In this document: positions 9,931 to 21,584 of the stretch, piece by piece
Layout: each line of letters starts with the position of its first letter
Position numbering within the stretch: position 1 is the first letter of the stretch
Source: Tethya wilhelma
Lineage: Eukaryota > Porifera > Demospongiae > Tethyida > Tethyidae
Assembly (NCBI GenBank): GCA_964030475.1
Contig: CAXIPT010000006.1
Coordinates: forward strand, 3,486,278 to 3,550,277
Direction: 5' to 3'
Length of the DNA: 64,000 bases
Program-made: the position numbers and the translations under genes
Notes under the pieces: generated by a model
What the model was told of the DNA's origin: nothing
Seen by the model: the letters and a program-made list of their open reading frames with translations, nothing else
Database searches by the model: none

Positions 9931-12778
9931 ATGAAGAGTGTCTTTGTTTGTTGTCTACTTTCTACTTTCATTGTTGGATCTTTAGCACTGGACAATGGTG
10001 AGTGAGTTAGTTTGCATGAGTGATAATCTAGAGGTCGACCTTTATCTATACAATGGTCATGTTAATGCTTGCATGCTTTTCTCTTTACTTTTCATTCATG
10101 GTGACCATGTACTTGACATGCAACACACAGGTGTAGGTAAGTTCACAATCTCACAAACTTATATACTCAATGTTGAGAGTTTAATAAGTTACATTTCTGG
10201 TTTCTCTCCATGGATGGCAGGTAAGACTCCAGCTATGGGATGGGACTCATGGTGTACTTTGGGAAAGTAAGTACCTAACTTTTAAGTAAGTTCTTACGGT
10301 GACATATATAGTTCTTTATACCATCTCAAATTTAACTACAAACTATACTAAGCTTATACAAAATTAATGTTGTCTCAATATTTTTATTAAAGGTGTGGTC
10401 GAGATTATTGCGATGCCAAGGAGATCATGAGTGTTGCTGATGCCATGGTTACCAATGGCATGAAGGATGCTGGCTATGAGTATCTCATCATTTCAGATTG
10501 CTGGGCCGACCACAGAGCACCTGACGGGAGCATTGTCCCCGACAAAAACCGCTTCCCAGAGTAAGATGCTCTCACAGCACGTGATTAGTGCTCAATAATT
10601 ATTTTGAGTAATGCACATAATGCTAATTATTGTTGTATGTATGTTTGTTTTTCTTTTTTAGTGGCATTGCCCCAGTGGTCAAGTACGTCAATTCCAAAGG
10701 ATTCAAGTGTGGAATTGTGAGTATAGATAGCTGTAAAAAGTAAAGAAACAAGGCATGTCTCAATTTTGGCACATGACTACTTCATTTTTTATGCCCTAAG
10801 TCTTGCAACCTAACCTAGTTTGCCTGCTCATACTTTAAATTATACCCACTTAGCTAGCCAACTGATTGGCATGAGTTTGAACCATTTATATACAGATTTG
10901 ATTTGAAGTATAGGCATGTGCTGAAATTGAAACATGCCTTGTTTCGATCCTTACTTTTTATGGCACTGCCCATACCTACACTACTTATTTTTTTGAAATT
11001 TTTACTATAATTATTAGTGTGTATAACATGGATTGCTCTTGCTGGGTATTTCCACAGTACACAGATGCTGGTCTGTACACCTGCAGTCCAGGAGAAAGGC
11101 CATACAAGATCCCAGGTAGCTATGGCCACTATGAACAAGATGCTTAGACCTATGCTGACTGGGGAATTGAATGTAAGGGTGAAATTTCACTTTGACAAAG
11201 TTTTCTATAATTTCACCAAGTTTTCTCATGTGATTGTTCTTAGCATAGACGTAGCAAGGATGTGAATATAATAATGTGGTACAAGTATAGCAGCTTGCAA
11301 TTATTGGCTAATTATATCAGATACTAATATTTTTAAGATTTGAAGATGGACTGGTGTAATACGAAAATCAATGGAACACAACTGGACCCCAAGGTGCAGT
11401 ATGCTCAGATGGTGAGTTATAAGTTATTAAATTATTGTAATAATTGCTTGTCATAAACTGTGACTACATGCATATAATACAATCTATGTATGTAGTCCAA
11501 AGCTCTGAACAAAACTGGTGGTAAGCCCATCTTCTTCAATTCTTGTGAGTGGGGCATCGCCAGTCCTTGGGAGTGGATGAGTGAGTTTGCCAACTCGTGG
11601 AGGACTGGTCCTGATCACCATGACGACTGGGGCTCAACGGCTAAAATCATTGAGATCAATGCAGACAAGGGGAAATATGCAGGTATTATTATAAGTGTAA
11701 GAAATTACGGATAATGTAAAGCCTATTAGGGAGGTAGATAAGCAGACATAGCATTAAATTGTTTGGTGATCTAATACATGCAACACACAGCAGTGCAATA
11801 TTGTACAACTATAGTGAAATCAAATTTATCATTCATCTAATTCTTTCATTAATTTTAGCTCCTGGTGGATGGAACGATGTTGATTTCATCATGACCGGAG
11901 GACAGGGGTGTGACAACAATGCCCCCCTGATCCACTGCCCTGGGATGACTGACATAGAGTACCGTACAGAGTTCAGCTTGTGGTCCATCATGGCCTCCAC
12001 TATCCTCGTGGCAACGGACGTCCGCAACATGACTGACATCATGAAGGAGGTAGGAGATTCTAAGGAGAACACTGTTAGTGGCTTTTGATTGTGAAGATTA
12101 GGTATACACAACTCGAAAAAAAAATTTCAAATTTCAAATTCTGCACGAAGCAACAAGGATCTTATACAGTTAGCACTAAGCTAGTTTAGCAAGTACCTGG
12201 ACTAAAACAAACAATAACTGTTTATTTCATGCAGAAATTTATTACTGTGATTGCAAGCATGCACTCAAGTTGTGTGGTGTATATGAAATTTTAATTTACT
12301 ATAAATAGGTGTTGTTGAATAAAGAAGTGATTGCGGTCAACCAAGACAGCCTTGGTGGGTTTTAATAAGAAATAAATGAGCACAGTTAGTGTGTGTATAC
12401 ATGTATGGACCAATTGATGTCTGATGTTACAGGTAAAGGTGGTGGTAGAGTGGGATACTCTACTAGTGATTCCTGTGAGAAGAATGCCTGTCAGATCTGG
12501 GCCAAGGAACTCAGTGATGACTCGATGGCAGTGGCTTTGTACAATGCTGGAGACAAGTCACAGAATATCACACTGGATTTCAGCATGATTAATATGAGTG
12601 ACTCTGTCTCCATGAGAGACTTGTGGGCACACAAAGACCTTGGGACCTTCACAAAGAGGTATAATAAAGTATACCTAACTTATGTGTATATTATTTTACG
12701 ATTGTATCTTGATCCAGTTACAAAACGAGTGTGGAGTCACATGGTGTTGCTATGTACAAAGTAATGAAAGCACCTTGA
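9931..12778 (+). pseudogene. Alpha-galactosidase GH27 tandem copy 2, with in-frame stop
   Basis: Twelve exons align with copy 1: 9931-9997, 10131-10136, 10221-10266, 10393-10560, 10662-10716, 11058-11172, 11338-11411, 11496-11682, 11859-12049, 12309-12354, 12433-12658, 12718-12778. It keeps the signal peptide (MKSVFVCCLLSTFIVGSLA), the 6-nt microexon (gtgtag), MGWDSW, KMDWC, CEWG, DHHDDW and PGGWND. In exon 6, codon 144 is TAG (11145-11147) where copy 1 has AAG (Lys). This truncates the protein before the catalytic nucleophile. All splice sites and the rest of the frame are intact, so the lesion is recent, polymorphic, or a base-calling error. The intron separating exons 4 and 5 of copy 1 is absent here. 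The penultimate exon is almost identical to that of copy 1. If the stop is not real, this is a second functional enzyme. Confidence 0.75.
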
Positions 12779-12888
12779 AACCAAAGAGCATGTAAAACCA
12801 AGTCTAGTTACTTTACCTGCACAATGATACAGTACATGTAAATTTTTGAATACAATGCAATATAGTGACCTGATTTAGCTAGCTAGAC

Positions 12889-14037
12889 CTAAGTTTGAAG
12901 TTCTCTGATGGGACTCAACTTGTGTCCATCAGTTGCCATCTTGCTCAACGGCATGGCTGCTCTTCCCTCTCCCCAAGCTCTGAGTCTCTTTCTCTGTGGC
13001 TCGTGCAACATAAACTTGAGGATCAGAGAAGAACATTCGTCGTTGAATCCTTCTAAACCTTCTCCAAATTTCCTCTCCTCAAAGAGCTTCAAAGAGGGAC
13101 CAGCCCAAAAGAAGTTAAAGTTCTTTCCTTCCGACTCTAAACGAAAGTCGAGCGTGTTCAACTGGAAACAGACAAATGTGAATTGTTGCCCGTCAGTAAT
13201 GATACCCTGATTGACGAGAGGGTAGGGAAGGTGCTGGTCGATTTTGAATCCATTTAGAACAGCTTCTGCAGCTGCTTGAGTGAAGAGCTGCATCAAGCCA
13301 TGAGCGTGGAGTTGCTCGAGCGAGCGACTCTTTTGATCAATGATGAATAGCGTGTGTGCTAGGGGACAAGGACTAAATCGTCGAGAACCTCCGAATGGTA
13401 GTATCTGATCGAACGTGTGTTCAAATACACTTAAATGCCGCGGTGTGTAATGTACGGGTGGAATGCTCTCCCCTTCAAAATCTGGTGTGCAAAACAACCC
13501 CAGAGCATTAGAGGTGTGCATTATATAGAGTGGTTCCGAAGACGAGTAATAGTTGTCTCCATTTCTTCTCCAGTAGCACTCGATCTTGGGGTTATAGGTC
13601 ATATGTGACGTAAGGAGGTGCTTGTAACGATTTGCCAAAGGCCAGAGAGAGGATAAACTACCCATAAAGAAGCCAGCTAGGTCGTGAACAGAAAGTGGGT
13701 TGCGGGGTTTATCCCTGATTTGAAACGCCAAGAAATCTGTTGCTCGTTCCTTGAAATCATTCAATACTGCTTCCTCGATTGGCTCCATTGAGAGAATCTG
13801 TTTGGGTAGATTTGAGACTAGTACAGATTTTGTCAGCCATTGGTACTTGGTGAGGGGGTCGGCCACTTGAGTTCGAGGGTGCACCACATAACATTTTCTC
13901 CACTGACTCCCAGGACCCAAGATGTGAGGTGGTTTCTTTACTGGTATGTGAACATACCCATAGTTTCTGTAGCAACCTTGGGGGTGAAGGGGTGGACGCT
14001 TAATGAAGAGAGACTGCACACACCTTTTGGTCCACAT
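12889..14037 (-). CDS. MRPS30: Mitochondrial ribosomal protein mL65 (MRPS30/PDCD9)
   Basis: Single-exon gene on the minus strand, 382 residues from the Met at 14037. The C-terminal third is diagnostic: PLVNQGIITDGQQFTFVCFQ..NTL, then WAGPSLKLFE and EGFNDECSSLILKFML, corresponding to the ITDGKYFSFF..QLNTL, CWGTQSKPLYE and KGFNDDVLLQIVHFLL blocks of animal MRPS30. An N-terminal YQWLTKSVLVSNLP block also matches. It is a component of the mitochondrial large ribosomal subunit. I chose MWTKRCVQSLFIKR as start because it resembles a basic mitochondrial presequence; an in-frame Met at 14130 would add 31 residues and overlap the ATG of the divergent gene. The stop is about 110 bp from the end of the convergent alpha-galactosidase copy 2. 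Confidence 0.85.
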   Translation of the reverse strand: MWTKRCVQSLFIKRPPLHPQGCYRNYGYVHIPVKKPPHILGPGSQWRKCYVVHPRTQVADPLTKYQWLTKSVLVSNLPKQILSMEPIEEAVLNDFKERATDFLAFQIRDKPRNPLSVHDLAGFFMGSLSSLWPLANRYKHLLTSHMTYNPKIECYWRRNGDNYYSSSEPLYIMHTSNALGLFCTPDFEGESIPPVHYTPRHLSVFEHTFDQILPFGGSRRFSPCPLAHTLFIIDQKSRSLEQLHAHGLMQLFTQAAAEAVLNGFKIDQHLPYPLVNQGIITDGQQFTFVCFQLNTLDFRLESEGKNFNFFWAGPSLKLFEERKFGEGLEGFNDECSSLILKFMLHEPQRKRLRAWGEGRAAMPLSKMATDGHKLSPIRELQT

Positions 14038-14128
14038 GGTCTTTCGAAATATTGAAAAGTTCTTTCCCTTTTTTAGAGCAGTGAAACACGAGTTTTGAAT
14101 TTTCCCGCCAGTCTCCGCCAAAAGCAGC
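14038..14128. promoter_or_regulatory. Compact bidirectional promoter interval
   Basis: Only 91 bp separate the preferred MRPS30 start (14037, minus) from the ATG of the ankyrin-HECT gene (14129, plus). No TATA box is visible. Both genes must be driven from this interval or from within each other's 5' ends. Confidence 0.5.
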
Positions 14129-17100
14129 ATGGCCTCCGCTGCCACGCCAAGAAGATCAAGTCGTTTGAAAGCCAAACAAGAAGATAGACTAGCCAAAGAG
14201 GACACTCTACGCTCCAACAGACGTAATGTGTCCGAGAGTGAGAGCAGCAGTGATGAAAAACAGCAGCACGAGCCAGGAGAAGGCAGCAGTTGTGACAGTG
14301 AAGATGAGGAGGTCTTGAAGCTGGTTGAAACTCCTTCAAGAACTCTCAGAAAGACCAACAATTTCACTAAAATGTAAAGCAAAAAGTGATTCAAGTGGTG
14401 CCTGCATACATATCATTTTGTAATACATATACAGTGTTTTTTTTTGTACCATTGTACGTATACGTATACACACACAGTCACACACTTGTACACCTTATAT
14501 ACAAACACACACACATACAGTCACAGCACATACAACAAGGACTACGGCATTGACACCTATGAACCAGACTTCATTGACGATAGGGAGCTGGTACGACGTA
14601 CACCAGCAAAACGAACGAAAAGACCGACCGACCATCATCACGGCAACAAACGCTCAACCAGTCCTCTGCCGAAGAGAGGCAAGAGGAAGACACGAGGCAA
14701 CCAACTATCAAGTGAAAGTGATTCTGGTTCTTTCTCTAGTGCAGGCAGTTGTGGCTTCTCCAAGAGGAGTTCGAATATTAAGAGACCCAAAAGAAGCAAG
14801 TCTCATGAAAAGAAGCGAATCCAGATCTCGAGTGATGAATCTGATCTAGAAAGAAACAACAACTCTTCCACCTTCAGTCCCAAGCAGCTCCAAAGCACAA
14901 TCGAAAATCCACTTACAACATCTCCGCCATTAGCTAGCACGAATACTCCTCTTCGAAAGACAAAACAAAGCAGAGAAGATGATGGTAGTAGCATTAGTGA
15001 GGATGATCTTCATCTTTCGTTGTCAGCCAAGAGACGGAAAACTAAGTTAGCACTTGGACTCTCTTCTTCCAACAGCTCAGAGGATGAGATGGTGGGCTCT
15101 AATAAGAGTAAAGGAGTGCAGAGGAAACGAAAGAGACTCTTGAAAGAGTTTGAAAGTGACGATGAAATAAGGTACAAGTGTGTGTGTGTGTGTATGTGTG
15201 TGTGTGTATGTGAGTGTGTTTGTCCATTTCAGTGTTTAATGTATGCATTTTCACTTTCAGTGGCAGTGTGAAGGAACTCACTACGACCATAAGACAACGA
15301 TCATCAAGAGCTGAAAAACTTCGCCAACAGAAGGAGAACAAGAACAAGAGAGTACTTCAGAAAATACAAGCAGAAAGAGCAGGTATAGTTTCCCAGTAAT
15401 ACGATGTTGACTGAGCTAGCTAGCTCCTTTTGGATCCAGGATTGAAAGCTAGCCTTGTTCCCAGGCTCTCCTCCTCCTATATTATTAAGGGGGCAGAGGA
15501 AAGAAAGAGAGAGGGGAGGGAAGAGGAGAGCCTGAGAAGGAGGCTAGATTGAAGCTAAATTTTTTTAATTTAGTGCTCACTTTATGTGCATGGCATTGTA
15601 GGTAAAGGTACCAAGACTTTACTGTCTTCTGAAGATGGCGATAAGTCTGCTCCATCTGATGGCGAAATGGCTGAAGTGTTTGATGCAGTTTTCACCCCTG
15701 CCAATAATGGGGACGACCCTACTAATAAACATTCTAATTGCAGCCCACTCTCATTAGCGGAGAAGCTCCTCTTTCCTCCTAATGACATTGAGAGCTCCGA
15801 CGAAGAGGACAGTGATTGGATTGTTAGTGACGACGACCCTGAACTGATGAATATTAACGAACCAGAGCTAATGAATATTCAAAATCCGATCTGTTATCAT
15901 TTTGAGTCAAAGACTTGCGAAACAAGTGAAGCTATACTGAAGACCGAACATAGTTCAGTGACGAATGATGTAGCAGAAATGGACTCTGCTGAATCAGATC
16001 TGGTAGACCTCGATTCCAGTGCAGGTAAAACCCGTCTGTCTGGTTTGTTACTACACGAAGCAGTGAATGCAGAGGAGCCTGTTTTAAAGTTGAAGGAACT
16101 TCTCCCAAAAATGGAGGGAAAATTGGACACGGTTGACGAACATGGTAAGAAATTTTTGCTGAGCTTGTGTGGATTGTTCCAAGTTCTGTAGGTGCAGTTG
16201 TAGCTTGTCTATAGAGCTAGCTTCATTTACAGGCTCCTCCTTTGCGAATATTTGCTTTGGAAATAAGTGAGGAAATCTTTGTTAAAGGAGAAGCCTGGGA
16301 ACAAGGCTGCATGCTACAGATCTAGAGTCTTTCTTCAAAGTGGTTTCATAATTATTGTTAAAATTGTACTATATTTGACCTCTCTCACCCATGTATTATA
16401 GTTAGTGTGGGGATGTACAGTACGTATACTGACTATCGCTTGCGCTCACGTGGTGAGCACACGTGCACTAGTGTGTAGCCTCGTGGCTTTTGCATAATAG
16501 TGAGCGGATGACCTCGCGGGAGAGCCCCTTGTCGCTCGCGAGAGGCGTTTACCTTTCACGTTGTCTGTACTGTATGCTGGGTGAGCAGGGCGAAATCTTA
16601 GTGTGCCCAATGCCAAAGTCCCACCATGAATAGTAGGAATTTAGCATAGGACTACGCTATTTATGGATTTGTAATTTTGTACATGATGCGTGTATTATGG
16701 GAAGAATTTATAACATAGAGGCATACTATTTCCTCCCATATTATATGGGAAGGATTCAGTGTAAGGGTATATATGCTAAGCCCCAGTCTTATTGGTGTAA
16801 GTGTATGGGTATATATACACTATATTGCTCACTTGTACGTGGTGAAGTGAAGTAACACACTTTATGCAAGGCCAAACCCAAATTGACAAATATTATTAGC
16901 CAATCTCCTGCCATATTCCTCAGTGAATTGAGAGCAATTCAAGCTGTGTACACACCCAATAATGTGTGATTGCCCACCCAAATGGACTGGGACACTGAAC
17001 AAAGATAAATTCAGGAGGAAAGTTTAATAGGTGCATGGAGTAAGTCATCATACAATTAATTCTCTGCAACTGTACATACTTTAGATTGCTTATCCACAAA

Positions 17101-19347
17101 AGTTGAGTGCTTGCTTGCTTGGAGTGTTTGACAAGCCTCAGAGCTATCTGTATGTATGCTATATATAGAGAATCATAATATTATGGGATTACATGCACCT
17201 GGTATAATTAAGCGAAATAGCTTCAATTCTCCAAAGGATAGATTTATGTCTCAACTCAAATTATAGTGCATGCGCTCTAGCCACATAAGATATTCCTGTC
17301 AGTATGCTCATGGTGTAAGAGACTAAGTCTAGATTAAAAAAAAAAAGAAGTATTGTTTGAAGCTACAGCTAGACTGCTGAAATATGAATTCCTTCACTGT
17401 CTGTCTAGTTCTAGTCGTCACTACTAGTGCTGGGAACTTCAAAGTCAGTGCAGCAGCAGCACCTGAAACGTACAAGCCTCACATCTTTGAAGATGGGTGT
17501 CCAAATATCAATGAGCTTGAGAAATTTAAGACTGAAACAATCTCTGATATCAGATCCCTGATTGACGTGCTGATTGACGACAAAGTACAATCACCAATAA
17601 CTGATGAAGATTCGCAGCAAACTGTTACCTTATCGACAGAACAAGAAACCACTCCTTTGCCAACAACAAATTCTGAAGAAACTACTCTTTTGTCAACAAC
17701 AGAACAACAGATTTCTACGGAACAGGGAATGGCCACAACTACAGAAGAACCACTATACACTTGCAATGGCACACCGGGATGGAGGCAAGTGGTGTTCATT
17801 AACATGACTGATACCAGTTACAACTGTCCTCCTGGACTCCAACTGACTTCTCACTTCAAGAGGACATGTGGACGAGCTCACTCAAAAGGTGAGGAGTGTT
17901 CCTCTACTACATTCAGTGTTGGAGGTTCTGAGTACAGCCGAGTCTGTGGGAGGATCAGAGGATATCAAGTTGGATTAACTTCGGGATATTTCGGATACCA
18001 TGGACTTCTTCACCCACTCAATGATCAGTATGTTGATGGTGTGAGTCTGACTCATGGACCTGATGGTGAACAACGACGACACATCTGGTCTTTTGTAGTT
18101 GGAATCACAGAAAGCTGTTCCAATCGGCCTAACTGCTGTCCCTGTGATGGATCGTCTCACAAAGTGTCTCCTTCATTTGTTGGTGATGACTATTTCTGTG
18201 AGAGTGGTACAACCAGTGAATGGGGTCCTGGCCTTGCTGGTCAATTCTTTCCAGACGACCCCCTCTGGGATGGACAGGACTGTTCGTCCACTAGCACATG
18301 CTGTGAGTTCAACAACCCTCCATGGTTTACAAAGGACCTACTCAATTCTACAACTGACGATATTGAGCTACGCCTTTGTCTAACCAACGATATTGCCCAA
18401 AGTGATGTTGCACTGGAGCTCATTGAACTGAACATACAATAGCTATTGTAACAGCACTAAGTTTCCTGAACTATAATTATATTGACACTTTATAATTTTA
18501 ACAGTACAAAACTTTTTGTTGGAACTTTATGTTTGATGAAGATACGAAAATGGGACCATGCATATTATGAAGTAACAGTAGATCCTTCCCATATAATATT
18601 ATATGGGAGAAAAATAGCGTACCCCAATGCAAAATCGCTGCTATATGCCGTATGGTGGGAAATACTGTATAGCAGGAAAGTTTTGCGGGTTTTACTTTCG
18701 CGGTCTTAATGGAGCACGATCCATCTGTGAAAGTTTTATCCACAAAATTTTCTGTAATGTATATACGTATGGGCTTGCACAGCTCATCCACAAAAGTTAA
18801 ACTGCAAAAATCTTTGACTAGAGACATCCGTGAAAGTTTGACACCGTGAAACTTTCCCGCTATACGGTACACTCTTATAGGAAGGATTTAGTGTAGGGAT
18901 ATAATATGAGTAAGAGAGGTCTAGTAGTGTAATTTTGTACAAACCTATAATTATTGTCTAATTACAGGGTACACCCCTTTGATGTGGGCAGCTGAACGAG
19001 GCCACAATGAAGTTATGGAAATATTACTAAATGCTGGTGCCAGCGTCAATTGCAAGGTATGTGTATATACTTGTAACTACATGTACCTCAAAATGCTAGT
19101 CTCATTCCCAGACCTTCCCTGGCGCGTATTTTATATTTCGCAAGTTGTTTTTGGTGAAGGCCTTGGTACTAGGCTACCTCAATGCCCTTATTGCTGATGG
19201 GATTAGTATTCATGTTGCTTGTACTTGTAGCTGGTACAGAAGTTCAAAGGATACCATGCAGAATAGAAATTAGTTATGAACACAATGTCATGTATAATTA
19301 TTGACCTTGAAAACAATTTGGTGTGTGAAGTTACAATGCACGTTCCC

Positions 19348-19416
<69 letters not shown>

Positions 19417-21501
19417 CCTCTCCTCACACAGGACTCTGATCAGACCACGCCCCTTCATCTGGCAGCTGTCTCTGGCTGGGTGGAGTGTGTGGAGCTGCTC
19501 ATCCGCCATGGCCATCCAGTGGAGTGCAGGGACGATCACGGATGGCCACCTCTTCTTTACGCTCACTTTGAGAGGCACGAGGAGTGTGTGTTGACACTCA
19601 TGAGGGCTGCACCACAGCAGGTGTGTGGGTGGGTGGGGCATGGTGGGTGATAGCCTCGTACCCAGGCCACTCCCAGCTTTTAGTGTTAGTGTGTGAGGCT
19701 ACGAACTGGGAGTGGCCTGGGTACCACGAGGCTATATAGATGGGTGGATGAGTTTTGAGATGTGAATTACTAATGTGTAGCTGAAAGGTTGACGGTATAA
19801 AATTTTTTGACAATTTGCTCTGTGTTCCATTATGCTACATTGTGTAACATTGCATTACACTGTGTAACATTGCATTACATTGTTCAAGAGCTATTGAACT
19901 TACTGTTAATAGCACAGATAATGAAAATGATGAAGTGAAAAATGAGAGAAAATTCAAGCAATTTTTTTTATAAAGGAACTTAATAGCTTCCTATTTCCTT
20001 TAGAGTGTACCCGAGCACATGTGCAGCACATGCCTGCAACTGATTGGCTGATTGACAGACTCATTCATGTCGTCCAAGAATGTACGTCCTGGGGCAGCTG
20101 GTGTGGCTGGCCATGCAGGGGTCACTACAGGATGTGGTCAGGTGACCTCTATGAAGGATGTGTGTGTGTTGCTTTTGTGTAGAGAAAGTGCTATAGGTTT
20201 TCAGTATTGACAAGGTATTGAGGACATTGAAGCTACAGGAAATGATCAGACAGTGATAACGAAAGCTTGTCCCCGAAAGTCCTCCTGGAAGAGTTGATGG
20301 TGCTCTGAATTTTTGTCCTTCTTTGCTTGGCGTATGCATGCTTAAATTTTACTGTTTTGATTTTTGAGGTATCTATCCACCTTTTCATTTTCAAGCTACA
20401 TCATTATTATATCGTTTAGCAAAATAACTGCACCTGATCAAACTAGAGAATCATGAAATTTACAGCTGTCTCTGAAGTGTAAATACCACCATATGTGGCA
20501 TCTAGTCAACCCAGTTGTTCCAGTCAATCTTGTTACTAGTACCTGGTCGTTTATTCGACCTTTAGATGGTGATATTCTATCTGCATTTAGCTAGCCTTGT
20601 ACCACACAATTTTAGACACCTTGAAACTCACAAAATTTTAAAATGTTATGCACCAGGGAAGGCCAGTACTGTATAGCAGGTAAATTTGGCAAATTGGCAA
20701 ATTATTTCCCAAATTGGAAAATTAAAAATTGCCAAACAGTTATATACCCTCCCACACAGATATAAACAATGCAGCATGCAGAACTAAATCACCAATCATA
20801 CTAAAATGCAAATTCACTAAATTTTAAGCCCGCCAAAATTACCCACTATATGGTATTAATTTTAGTCACTTAGAGTAAATTGGTCAATAATTATTAATAA
20901 CAACAACAACAACAACAACAACAGTATACTCTGCTCTTAGCCATAGCTTTACAACTGTGACTGACTGTGTGTCAATTGTGTGCAGCTGTCTGTGCTGAGT
21001 GAGTTGCTGAGGAAGGCACCCAGTGATAGGATCGATGGAAGGAAAAAGACTGTCAAGGTTTGTGCTCTATGGTGTGTGTCAATGAGTGGGTGTCAGTGCG
21101 TGGGTGGCTTACTAATTACAGGGTACACCCCTTTGATGTGGGCAGCTGAACGAGGCCACAATGAAGTTATGGAAATATTACTAAATGCTGGTGCCAGCGT
21201 CAATTGCAAGGTATGTGTATATACTTGTAACTACATGTACCTCAAAATGCTAGTCTCATTCCCAGACCTTCCCTGGCGCGTATTTTATATTTCGCAAGTT
21301 GTTTTTGGTGAAGGCCTTGGTACTAGGCTACCTCAATGCCCTTATTGCTGATGGGATTAGTATTCATGTTGCTTGTACTTGTAGCTGGTACAGAAGTTCA
21401 AAGGATACCATGCAGAATAGAAATTAGTTATGAACACAATGTCATGTATAATTATTGACCTTGAAAACAATTTGGTGTGTGAAGTTACAATGCACGTTCC
21501 C

Positions 21502-21584
<83 letters not shown>

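Larger units (their letters stand above)
18958..21111 (+). repeat. Tandem duplication, unit 1 (2,154 bp)
   Basis: Matches 21112-23279 nearly base for base. It includes two ankyrin exons, the uncertain exon and the exon 20986-21057, plus introns. The second unit is 14 bp longer because of the CT tract. The units share only the 'ctaattacaggg' microhomology at their left edges. Confidence 0.9.

Noticed and set aside
13840..14377. Long MRPS30 N-terminal extension to 14394
   Set aside because: The upstream part is the antisense of the HECT first exon and has low-complexity Ser/Leu composition; the start at 14037 fits a mitochondrial presequence.
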